Positions 36,463-46,000 of a DNA stretch of 64,000 bases are shown here, in pieces. This DNA is from Ursus arctos (taxonomy: Eukaryota > Chordata > Mammalia > Carnivora > Ursidae), in the NCBI RefSeq assembly GCF_023065955.2, contig NW_026622919.1, forward strand, positions 5,654,501 through 5,718,500. Direction: 5' to 3'. The notes below the pieces were generated by a model. It was not told the origin of the DNA. It was given only the letters and a program-made list of their open reading frames with translations, and ran no database searches. The stretch's first letter is position 1. Each line of letters starts with the position of its first letter. The position numbers were made by a program, and so were the translations under genes.

Positions 36463-36530
36463 AGGGGGCATCTGGCTGGCTCATGTTGGGGGTAGAGATT
36501 ATTTAAAAATAAAAACTTTAAAAAAATAAA
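36463..36530 (+). mobile_element. SINEC fragment
   Basis: GGGGGCATCTGGCTGGCTCA then GGTAGAGATTATTTAAAAAT, a rearranged short SINE. Confidence 0.6.
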
Positions 36531-36920
36531 TAAGGCTTTAAGAATGTTGAATAGTAAAAGGGGGTGAAGTCCTGGTCACACATTTAGTAAGTAGTAAACT
36601 AGGAAAATATGTAAAACTTTGGGAATTAGGAGTAAAAACCTGTTCAGGATTTAAGGGAAGTCCTCAGTTTCTTACTACAAAAATCTCCCATTGACTCCAG
36701 GCTATACAGAGTGTCGGTTTATGAAAAACTCCAAACTGCACAAAACCCCATTAGGGAGGAGAAAGGGCCAGTTTGCAGCAGGGGTGGTTGGGCTGGAGGG
36801 CGGGGCTGGAGTGTGGGAACACTGCTGGGGGCTGAGGCTCAGGTCCAGGACCTATAGGTAAGAGCAGGCTGGAGGGTTAGTGCATTCACCAAAAGCCTTT
36901 GCTTTCCTCAAACAAGGTAG

Positions 36921-37130
36921 AACCTTTTTCTTTTTTAAAATTTTATTTATTTGAGAGAGAGAGAGCGAGAGAGCGAGCGCAGGAGCAGGGGGAGGGGCAG
37001 AGGGAGAGGGAGAAGTAGGCTCCCTGCTGAGCAGGGAGCCTGATGTGGGACCCCATCCCAGGATCTCGGGATCACGACCCGAGTTGAGTTGAAGGCAGAT
37101 GCTTAACCAACTGAGCCACCCAGACGCCCC
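36921..37130 (-). mobile_element. SINEC, antisense
   Basis: TTAAAATTTTATTTATTTGA, GAGAGAGCGAGAG and ACTGAGCCACCCAGACGCCC, followed by AAGGTA as on the left side. Confidence 0.93.
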
Positions 37131-37164
37131 AAGGTAAAGTTTTAAAATCACTATTATTACAAAA

Positions 37165-37820
37165 AACCCCGAAAGTTTTAATTGTGGTAAAAACATATAA
37201 CATAAAAATTACCATTTTAATCCTTTGTAAATGCACAGTTCAGTAGTGTCAAGTATATTCACATTGTTGGGCACTTCTCATCTGGAGAACTGAAACTCCA
37301 TCCCCATTAAACAGCTCCGCATTTCTTCCTCCTCCAGCCCCTGGTTAACTACCATTCTATTTTTTGTCTCAATGAATTTGACTCCTTTAGAAACGTCATG
37401 CAAGTGGTATCATACAGTATTTGTCTTTTTGTAATTGGCTTATTTCCACTTATCATAACGTCCATCTATGTTGCATGTGGCAAGATTCCCTGCCTTCTTA
37501 AGGTTGAATAATATTCCTTAGTATCTAAATACCATATTTTATCATTCATCTGTCAATGGGCGTTGGGTTGTTCCCACCCCTTGGAAATTTGAATAATGCT
37601 GCTGTATGAACACAGCAAATAAATCTTCTCCATCCTACTCTCAGTTATTCTGGATATATCCCAAAAGTGGGATTGATGGATCACGTGGTAATCCCGTGCT
37701 TAATTTTTTGAGGACCACCATACTATGTTCTAGGGCAGTCGCACCATTTTAGAATACTGCCAATAGTGCCCAAAGGGCGAATTCTTTTAACTATCAATTT
37801 CAGAGTAAAGAGTTAATATA
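37165..37820 (+). mobile_element. L1 3' region, old subfamily
   Basis: TTACCATTTTAATCCTTTGT, CAGTTCAGTAGTGTCAAGTA, GGTTAACTACCATTCTATTT, GGTTGAATAATATTCCTTAG and TTTGAATAATGCTGCTGTAT occur in the order of a common old mammalian L1 3' region. Confidence 0.8.
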
Positions 37821-37864
37821 TTCCACTCTCATGGTGGCGAAAACATTTTTCCTTTTTTCAAATA

Positions 37865-38700
37865 CTATGCATGAATAATTCGTTTTTGCGTGAATAATTG
37901 TTTATTTTTTCAATAGTGTACAATGGTGATGCGATGTAAGAGATCTCTATTTGGTCATTGTCCACGGTTCCTGGAGAAGCTCTGGAGCGAGAAAGGTGAA
38001 AGGAGTGTCTTTTGTTATTCATGACAGGCCCCTTTACAACCACACCAGAGTTTATGTTAATGAGGTGACTTTTGGAAAGCCACGAAGGATGGGGGCGCTG
38101 GTTGTCAGGGGAACCAACCACGTGATTAGAGTTGGAACTTTCGCCTCAACACTCCCCCACCCCTACGCCTGCCCCCACCAATCTCTGGGGAGGGGGGATG
38201 GGCTGGAGATTGATCACCGATAGTCAATGATTTAATCCATCACGCCTAGTAATGAAGCCGCCATAAACATCCTAACCGAAGGGGGTTCAGAGGGCTTCCA
38301 GGTTGTTGAACACGTGGCCTGCTGGGAGGGTGGTGTGCCCAGAGAAGACATGGAAGCCCCAGGCCCCTTGCTCTGCAGCGAGCCCCTGTGCAGCTCTTCT
38401 ATCTGGCTCTTCCTTGGTTGTACGCTTTTATAAACCAGTAATCCAGTAAGGGAACCGTTTTCCTGAGTTCTGTGTCATTATTGAGTCTGAGGACTCATGG
38501 GAACCCCCAGTTTATAGCCCGTTGGTCAGAAGTACCAGAGGCCTGGCCTACAGTTAGCATTTGAGGGGGGGGCGGTCTTGTTGGTGAAGCTCTCGCAAAC
38601 CGCAGGGAGTTGGTGTCAGAATTACGTGACGTGGAAAGCCCACACATTTGGTGTCAGAAGTGTTTTGTGGGTGTTGTGAGTACTAGTGTGCAGAGAATAA
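37865..38700 (+). mobile_element. Old interspersed repeat, LTR-like, family not assigned
   Basis: Carries TTTTATAAACCAGTAATCCA, GAACCGTTTTCCTGAGTTCT and TTTATAGCCCGTTGGTCAGA, words I associate with a repeat shared across mammals, probably an LTR-class element. No coding sequence is visible. Confidence 0.5.
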
Positions 38701-38944
38701 GGGTTTTTTCCTTTTTGACAATAATTGCATTCTTTCTGAATACTCAAATTTCATCACATTTGGCCAGCGGGAGATCCCTTTAAGCCAGTTTGATTAACCT
38801 TTGAAACACTCCTGTTCAGCCTTCCTTGCTTTCTGTAACAACCTGCCCCAGTCCCACTTAGATTTCGGGATCGAAGAGTCCTTTCTCTAAGGAGCCCTGG
38901 CCCTTTTCGTGTGGAATCGTTTCAGAGATCAAGATCCGGTGCTC

Positions 38945-39124
38945 CGGGCGCCTGGGTGCCTCAGTGGGTTAAGCAGCTGCCTTCGGCTCAGGTCATGGTC
39001 CCAGGGTCCTCGGATCGAGCCCCACCTTGGGCTCCCTACTCAGCGGGGACTCTGCTTCTCCCTCTCCCCTCTGCTTGTGCTCTTGCTTATGCTATCTCAA
39101 ATAAATAAAATCTTAAAAAAAAAA
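38945..39124 (+). mobile_element. SINEC
   Basis: CGGGCGCCTGGGTGCCTCAG to AAATAAATAAAATCTTAAAA. Flanked by AAGATCCGGTGCT and AAGATCCAGGTGCT. Confidence 0.94.
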
Positions 39125-39331
39125 GAAAAAGATCCAGGTGCTACATATACTCACTGCCCCTGGGGGCAGTCACTCTGGGTCCTTTCAAGGACATGGCTAG
39201 GAAAATTTTTTTTTGAATCATGAGTTCATATTGATGTTTCCAATTCAAATTTAACATGAGAGATTTTTCTTAATTTCTTAGATTTTATTCTTTTATCTAT
39301 TTCCTCTTAATGTTCCCTTTCTTTTTTTTTC

Positions 39332-39508
39332 CCCCAAAGATTTTATTTGTTTATGTGACAGAGAGACAGCCAGTGAGAGAGGGAACACTGCAGGGGAGTG
39401 GGAGAGGAAGAAGCAGGCTCCCAGCGGAGGAGCTGGATGTGGGACTCAATCCCGGGATCACGCCCTGAGCCGAAGGCAGACGCTTGACTGCGCTACCCAG
39501 GCACCCCT
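39332..39508 (-). mobile_element. SINEC, antisense
   Basis: CCCCAAAGATTTTATTTGTT to CGCTACCCAGGCACCCCT. TCCCTTTCTT lies on both sides. Confidence 0.92.
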
Positions 39509-39666
39509 CCCTCCCTTTCTTCAGAAAAGGCATCATATTATATGCAGTGCTCTTGCCCTTTTCATTTTCTCTCTCCTCAAGATCACTCCAAATCTGGCCA
39601 TGGAGATCTTCCTCATTCTTTTTTTCTGGCTCAAAAGGCCTTTATTTATTTTTTTAATTACACAAC

Positions 39667-39748
39667 TTTTTTTTTTTTTAAAGTAGGCTCCACGCCCAAC
39701 GTGGGGTTTGAATTCATGACCCTGAGATTAAGAGTCCTATGTGCCCCT
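39667..39748 (-). mobile_element. Old short SINEC variant, antisense
   Basis: AAAGTAGGCTCCACGCCCAA, GTGGGGTTTGAATTCATGAC and CCTGAGATTAAGAGTC. Confidence 0.8.
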
Positions 39749-39749
39749 A

Positions 39750-39950
39750 ATTTTTTTTTTTTAAGATTTAATTTATTTTGGAGAGAGAGAGAGAGCTCGA
39801 GAGGTGGGGGAGAAGCAGAGGGAGAGGGAGAATCCGAAGCAGACTCCATGCTGATGGGGAGACTGGGATCAATCTCACGACCCTGAGATCATGACCTGAG
39901 CCGAAACCAAGAGCCAGACGCTCAACTGACTGAGCCACCCAGGCCCCCCC
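39750..39950 (-). mobile_element. SINEC, antisense
   Basis: TTTTAAGATTTAATTTATTT, GAGAGAGAGAGAGCTCGAGA, GACTGAGCCACCCAGGCCCC. Confidence 0.93.
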
Positions 39951-39969
39951 AATTTTTTTCTTTAACAGA

Positions 39970-40225
39970 GATTTTTATTTTTTAAAGATTTTATTTACTT
40001 GAGGGGCGCCTGGGTGGCTTAGTCGTTAAGCGTCTGCCTTGGGCTCAGGGCGTGATCCCAGTGTTCTGGGATCGAGCCCCACGTCAGGCTCTTCTGCTGG
40101 GAGCCTGCTTCTTCCTCTCCCACTCCCCCTGCTATGTTCTTTCTCTTGCTGGCTGTCTCTCTCTGTCAAATAAATAAATAAAATCTAAAAAAAAAAAGAT
40201 TTTATTTACTTGAGAGAGAGAGTAG
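39970..40225 (-). mobile_element. Truncated antisense SINEC tail, split by a younger SINEC
   Basis: The outer piece has a TTTTTAAAGATTTTATTTAC start and continues with GAGAGAGAGAGTAG after the inner SINE. Only its tail end is present. Confidence 0.75.
40004..40197 (+). mobile_element. SINEC nested in another SINEC, perfect 17-base duplication
   Basis: GGGCGCCTGGGTGGCTTAGT to AAATAAAATCTAAAAAAAA. GATTTTATTTACTTGAG flanks it at 39987-40003 and 40198-40214. Confidence 0.97.
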
Positions 40226-41039
40226 TCCAGTGACCAAGGGGGCGGGAACCACCCCTCCTTCCATCCCTCTCCCTCCAGTCACCTGGGCACTTGGGCCACA
40301 GCCTGGTTGACCACTCTCTCCACTCACAAGAACCAGGAGACACGAGTGGTCTCAGCCCCGCGACATGTATGCAGAGGCTACAAGGCACAAGAAGGGAGCG
40401 GTGAGTGCCCAGGGGAGTCTGGGAGGGAAAGCCGAAGCTGCATCTGGAAGCGCCCCAGGTGCACGGGTGGGGATGGTGAAAGGGCAGTGGAGAAGAGGAG
40501 CTGGAAGGCCGGCAGGCTGGGGTGGCGAGGCTGTTGGCAGCCTTTCATTGCCACACTGAAGGGGACTCTTGGGTGGAAAGCAGGGGGCCATGTGACCCGG
40601 TGAGAGCCCCGTGGTGAGGGGGTGTAGGATGAGGCCAGATGGAGCTTGGACAGAAGTGGGGGAGGCTGAGACAACATACAGACGAGGTCGGGGCAACCTG
40701 CCACGAGAGGGATGAGGGCCAGAACTCAGCAGGAACGATGGTGACAGGGAAGGGGTTTCCCGAGTGGCCCATCCGATGTGGGGACAGCACAGGATCCCAG
40801 GTGTGGAGCTGTTGGCCCGGGATGGACCCTGAGGTCATCACCCAACGTTAGAACTACAGAAAGAGGGCAGGGATGCCTGGGTGGCTGGGATAGAGTTCAA
40901 TTTGTCCAGACTGAGTTCTTTTTGAGCAGGGGCCAACCTGGCAGAAATCACCTGGGTCCCTAGTGCCTGCAACATCGTCTCTGCAGAAAGGAACTGGTAA
41001 TCCGACCCCACGCCAACTGTCAGGGGGACTAAGGTGGGC

Positions 41040-41130
41040 AGGCATTAATCCTTACAGAAGAGTAAAGTCAAGTTCAGAGGAATTAGAGACCTTGCCCCAA
41101 CTCACAAGGCTCCTAAGGGGAACAGCATGG
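41040..41130 (+). mobile_element. MIR SINE fragment
   Basis: CATTAATCCTTACAGAAGAG and GAGACCTTGCCCCAACTCAC, a degraded MIR. Confidence 0.55.
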
Positions 41131-41319
41131 CCACCTGGGGATGCCCAAGTCATGGGGCGAGTGGTCATTACTGCTCAGTGGCAGGGCAGGGGTGCCCAGA
41201 GGACAGCCAAGGGCCATGACCCTGGCAGTCTTATCAGCTGTGGAGTCTGCTTCTCTCCTTGGTCTAAATGAAGAAGGAACTAGATGGGTCAGCAACAAAC
41301 AGTTGTACTTGATAGTTGA

Positions 41320-41470
41320 TACAGTTCTTGAAAAATCCTCTCACGGACTCCTCACAATTGCCTTAGGTAGCTTTATTACGGGGACCTGACAGAGAAGACT
41401 CACAGAGATGAGGGCCCAAGACACACAACTAAAACACAACTCGTTGAAACCAGGATCCGGAGCAGAGGTG
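41320..41470 (+). mobile_element. MIR SINE
   Basis: CGGACTCCTCACAATTGCCT, GGTAGCTTTATTACGGGGAC and AGACTCACAGAGATG in MIR order. Confidence 0.65.
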
Positions 41471-41779
41471 CCGAGTCTGTCTCTGCCACTCCACGGCGCT
41501 GCACAGCCTCCCACACGAGCCCCGGGGCCCTTGCTCTCCGGAGGGGTCTCCGCTGGAGGCCGCAGGGCAGGTGGCCTTCACAGACCCTCTCGGGACCAAG
41601 GGGGCAGCAGCTCCTCTCCAGGGTTGCAGAGTCCCATCAAAGGAGGGGAGGGTGACGACTGCCCTCAGGGCCCCGGTGTGTGGAGGGGGGCAGGGGGAAG
41701 GGACGCACGGGAGTCACTCTGATTGTGGGGATGGCGGGGCAGGACCGTCACCCTCCTCCCGTGAAGCCCCGGAAGCAAC

Positions 41780-42170
41780 ACGGCTCTTCACGGCCCGGCT
41801 TCCTCTCCGACACGGAGCCCTTCCGCCGACTGGAGAGCTGCCGAGGAGCAGGAGAGGCGGGCGAATTCCCTCCGGACTCTCGGGCCGACGCGGCTGGGAA
41901 ATCGGTTTTGGCCTCGAGAGGAGCCCGGCTGCCGCTGGCGCTGCCCAGGCGCTGCTGTGGGGCAGAGATAACAGGCACAGGAAAGGTGGGGTGGCAGGAT
42001 CCTCCCAAGAGCCCGGCTTTCATGTAAACAACGAGCTGCCGCCGGCCGGGGCAGGAGGTGATTCACGTCCCGCACCGCGTGGAGCCCGCTGGCCGCGCTC
42101 GTCGGGCGCCGAGGCACCGGGCAGCCTTGGCCGCGCTGATGCCTCTCCGGCTCCCTGTGTGGGCCGGGGA
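41780..42170. promoter_or_regulatory. CpG-rich block without a gene
   Basis: Dense CpG between the SAP30BP 3' end and ITGB4, for example GGGCCGACGCGGCTGGG and GCGCTCGTCGGGCGCCGAGG. No exon or conserved protein is seen. It may be a distal ITGB4 element, an unannotated non-coding promoter or simply a GC-rich segment. Confidence 0.55.
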
Positions 42171-42559
42171 TCAAACCTGGGCCTTCTGGTAACTGGCTTG
42201 ATTTCAAAAGCCTGGGCGTGTGTAAAAAGTGGTCGGGGAGGGCTCAATCACCCCCAAGGGAGCAGAGCCTCCGCTCTTGTCTGAGAACTGGCTGGGTTTC
42301 AGGATCCGGGCAGCGGACGGCGGGAGCGGGGGGCCTCCCCCGCTCTCTGGACTCCCATCTACCCGTGCCAAGAGGCACACGCTGGGAATGACCACGCAAC
42401 TTCCTGGGCCACCTCCACGGACTAGTGCCACAGGCTTTGGCCGTTCTACTACCACCGTGAGGTAGTAACCCCAACAAGAGGAGACGGAGACAGCACTTGG
42501 AACCTCCACTTCTGCCTGAAAACTGACCACCGCAGAGGCCAGCGCAGCCAAGAGGCCCG

Positions 42560-43019
42560 AGATGTGAGAATACGGCACTTTTAATAGGGCACCGGTCCCC
42601 AAGTGGCGTGTGGACACTATCCACAGCACCCGACTCCTCTGTGGCAATGTCCTTTTCCTGGCTGGAATGCCACACGGAGGTTCCTCTTGGGGTGGCATCT
42701 GGGGAGCAGATCCCAGTCCTGAAATTAAGTGGCACCCCTGCGCCGATGTCGGCTACACAGTCTCCTCGGGTCCTGGAGCGACTCCTCCCCTCGATGGAAA
42801 GGAGAATGTCCGAGCCACTCCACGCCGGTCCCTTGGGTCACTGCTTGGCCTTTTTCACGATGGTGCCCACGGCAGAGATCACGGTGGTCTTGGAGCCACT
42901 GGCACTGGTGGTCACCGTGACGACAGCGGGCAGGGTGGCTGTGGTCGTGAGGATGGTGGGCTGGGCTATCGTCGTCACCGGAATGGCCGAGTCCCACTTG
43001 CTCTTCCTCTTCTGGGCAT
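42560..43019 (-). CDS. SAP30BP: SAP30BP last exon and 3' UTR
   Basis: The coding part is 42838-43019 (182 bases), encoding AQKRKSKWDSAIPVTTIAQP, TILTTTATLPAVVTVTT and TIVKKAKQ then the stop at 42840-42838. The left edge is estimated from a poly(A) signal. Confidence 0.94.
42580..42585 (-). terminator. SAP30BP: SAP30BP poly(A) signal candidate
   Basis: ATTAAA on the minus strand, about 250 bases past the stop. A common variant signal; the UTR could also extend further to sites I did not identify. Confidence 0.6.
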
Positions 43020-46000
43020 CTGGAGTAAGGCAAGGGGGGGTCAGGACCCAGACAAATGGAAAAGCAATACTCCCCTTTCTGGCAGGCCAGGGGTCAGAGT
43101 TTAGGGGCCCCAGCCACAGAAATGCAAGGGGCAGCCAGTGAACCGGGGACCCCACCCCAGGCTCCCAAGAGGCCTTCACAAACTTGGGGGTCAGAAAAAA
43201 GCACAGCAAGGTGGAGCCTAGGCCCAGATCCCCATGGCCTCTGCTCCCTCAAACAAAGCAGGGAAACCCTCGCTCCGTCCGTGGTGCGGCTGGAAGTGGA
43301 CAAGCCTCCTACCTGCAACTGCCGTGCTGGCCGTGGTGGTGGTGGTGGCTGTGGCGTTGGTCGTGGTACCCTTCTTGGTGCCTGTCACAAACTCGATCTG
43401 GAGGGAGAGAGGAAAGGTAAGGGCGGTGTCAAACTGTTTATCCACATCCTTCTGCCGGCGGCTGCTCCCAGGAGACGGAGCTGGGTACCCTACAAAGGAG
43501 GCGCTGAGAAGCAGCCCTGTGGTGCTGTCTGAGGGAGGGGAGGTGTCAGAGAGGTGCCCAGAGGGGAACTTCTACTACCTTTTTTTTTTTTAAGTTGGGG
43601 GAGAGGGACAGAGAGTCTCAAGCAGATGCCACATCCAGCATGGAGCCGACTCAGGGCTCGATCTCACGACCCTGAGATCAGGACTTGAGCCAAAGTCAAG
43701 AGTTGGATGCTTAACTGACTGAGCCACCCAGGTGCCCCTTTTATGTTTTATTATTTTTTAGCAGGTGGGGAGGAGCAGAGGAAGAGGGAAAGAGAAGATC
43801 TATTTTTACTACTCTGAGGAGAGTCTTCCTTTTTTTTTTTAAAGATTTTATTTATTTATCTGACAGAGAGGGAGAGAATGCACAAGCGGGGGAAGCAGCA
43901 GGCAGAGGGAGAAGCAGGCCTCCCGCTGAGCAGGAAGCCAGCGCGGGGCTCGATCCCAGGACCCTGGGATCATGACCTGAGCCGAAGGCAGAGGCTTCAC
44001 CGCCTGAGCCCCCCAGGCGCCCTGAGGAGAGCCTTCCAAACAGGCACTGGAATGCTCCCGGCGTCACCAAGTTTCTGCACATGCAGGGCACATGCACTTG
44101 CTGCCCTGCCTCACATTCTGGATGGAGGCGCGCCCCTCCCCCCTCAGGAGAAGCACAGCTTTGGTCCCCAGGCACTGCAGACATGGCCCACACTAAGCCT
44201 GGGGTTTGGAATGGGGAGGGAGAGACAGAAGGGACATTCCACCAAGCACTGAGAATGAGAAAACCTGGTCACCCCAGCAGCAGCTCCCATGGGGCTGCCA
44301 GCACCCAGGGCTGTAGCCCCTGCCTGGGGGTCAGGAGGCATCCTGGAGGCTCAGCTGCTGCAGGAGGGTCAGACCAAAGCAAAGGTGGGCGGAGCTGGTG
44401 CCCCGAGGCCCAGTTTCCTCCTTGAAAGACTGGTTCATAAAGGGCTCCGTGCCCAGAAGACATTTAGTCTCAGAGCCAAATTTCTGTTCCCCAAAGGATC
44501 CAGACTGTGCTGCTTGGGAAGAAGTGGTGCTCGGGGCCCTAGAATAAGGGGTCATCTGGCCAGCGGACGTAGGACCTGACAAGGAGGCACTGAGACGGAC
44601 TGCGGAGAGCAGATCTGGAGGCCAAGAAAGCGCTCTCAGAAGGAAGACCTGCCAGTTCTATTCAGGCCGGGGAGGACAGCACCGCAGCTGTGAGGGGAGC
44701 AGGGGCGGGGCGGGGGTGGTTACAGTGCAACAAACCACAAGACCCCAAGAAACCAAATGGAAGCAACTGAGAGGCACCTTCAAGCCGAAGGTGGGGGCTG
44801 GGAAACGACACTCCACACACCTGCCCCTCCCACCAGGACGTTCGTCCATCACTCACTTTGGTTCGTTCCTTTTTGGCCTTTTCCAACTTGTCCATTTCAA
44901 TCTTCTGGGCTTTAGCTACAAAGACAAGAGAAGATCTAAGAAAAGCAGCCCTGAAACAGCTCCCATGTGAAGGACCCCACACCAGCACTTGCCGCGTCCC
45001 CCGCCCTCTTGCTCAGGTGCGCACATAGCCTCCAGGCCATGGGGCTCACTGACTTTCTGTGGACAAATGCAAGCGCCGGCCCGCAGTCGGCATAGAGCAG
45101 AGGCCTCACATGGAAGGCTCAGGGGCTGGGGCTGTGCACCCTTGTCTGGAGGGGCCGGCTGCTCCTGAGCGCCAGCAGACTGTCACCACGTGGGGATGCA
45201 GGCCCCGTGTGGACGACCTTCCCGCTGACCGAGAGAAGCCAGGATTACAGATCTGTGGCAAAATATTAGCAACTCATTCAAATTAAAGTAAGATAAAACT
45301 TGTGTAGGCCAAACAAAACACACCTAAAGGCCAGATCTGGTCCATGGGCTGTTTGGTTAAGATCTGTCAGCGGAGGGCTCGGACTCTTTGAAATTCCTCC
45401 CAGTTCTCCCATGGGGACCTTTGAAAAAATGCTTTCTCGATGGCTTCAGGACACGCTGTCCCCCACCTGGGACACTCTCTCTGCACCTTCGAACCTCAGC
45501 TCGAACATTACTTCCTCGGCAAGGCCGTCCCCCGCCCCGCCCCCCTTCAGCTGGTCAGGGGGCCCTACACGGACCCCCACGACACCCCTCACTGCCAGGA
45601 CTGCCCCTTCTTTGCCTTCTGTGCCAGGTCATACGCCTAAGTCACAGCGGGTCTGTCTCGTTTTAGGCTGTATACCCACCTCTCAACATGGCCTGGCACA
45701 GAGGAGACCCTGAGATACATGTTGGCTGACTGACTGAACAGACAGAAGGACAGATGGGAGGCTGGCCACCTACCTAATGCCTCGTAGTAGGAGTCCTCAG
45801 ACCAGCCGTGGGGGTCAAACATATCCTGCAAAGGAAAGAGTTACTGTTGCAGCCAGCAAGGGTCAATGGATGACAAATGGCTTAGAAACCCAAGTCCCTT
45901 CTCCCCAAGTCTTTCCATGGGTTTTCCTGGCCTGGAGGCCCCGGCCTCAACACCACAGGGGCTCAGCTGTTATCCCTGGAGTCCAACCACGGGGTGGCCG

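Larger units (their letters stand above)
32561..42560. other. Intergenic DNA between ITGB4 and SAP30BP
   Basis: About 10 kb with no recognisable gene. It holds a MIR/L2-like stretch (33185-33300), a CCCCCA repeat (about 33098-33122), about fourteen SINEC copies or fragments, two L1 3' ends (34685-35815, 37165-37820), an old unassigned repeat (37865-38700), MIR fragments near 41.0-41.5 kb and a CpG-rich block (41780-42170). Confidence 0.8.
43398..44856 (-). other. SAP30BP: SAP30BP intron with two antisense SINECs
   Basis: SINECs at 43580-43739 and 43830-44021; the rest is unique sequence without coding signs. Confidence 0.8.

Noticed and set aside
39778..39800. Short regular GA/AAAT patterns resembling spaced direct repeats (CRISPR-like)
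   Set aside because: They are tails and GA stretches of SINECs. There are no unique spacers between constant repeats.
40868..40900. A GATGCCTGGGTGGCTGGGAT stretch resembling a SINEC head
   Set aside because: Only about 15 bases match and no SINE body or tail follows.
42608..43141. A 177-codon plus-strand open frame over the SAP30BP 3' exon
   Set aside because: It is the antisense shadow of a conserved minus-strand exon.
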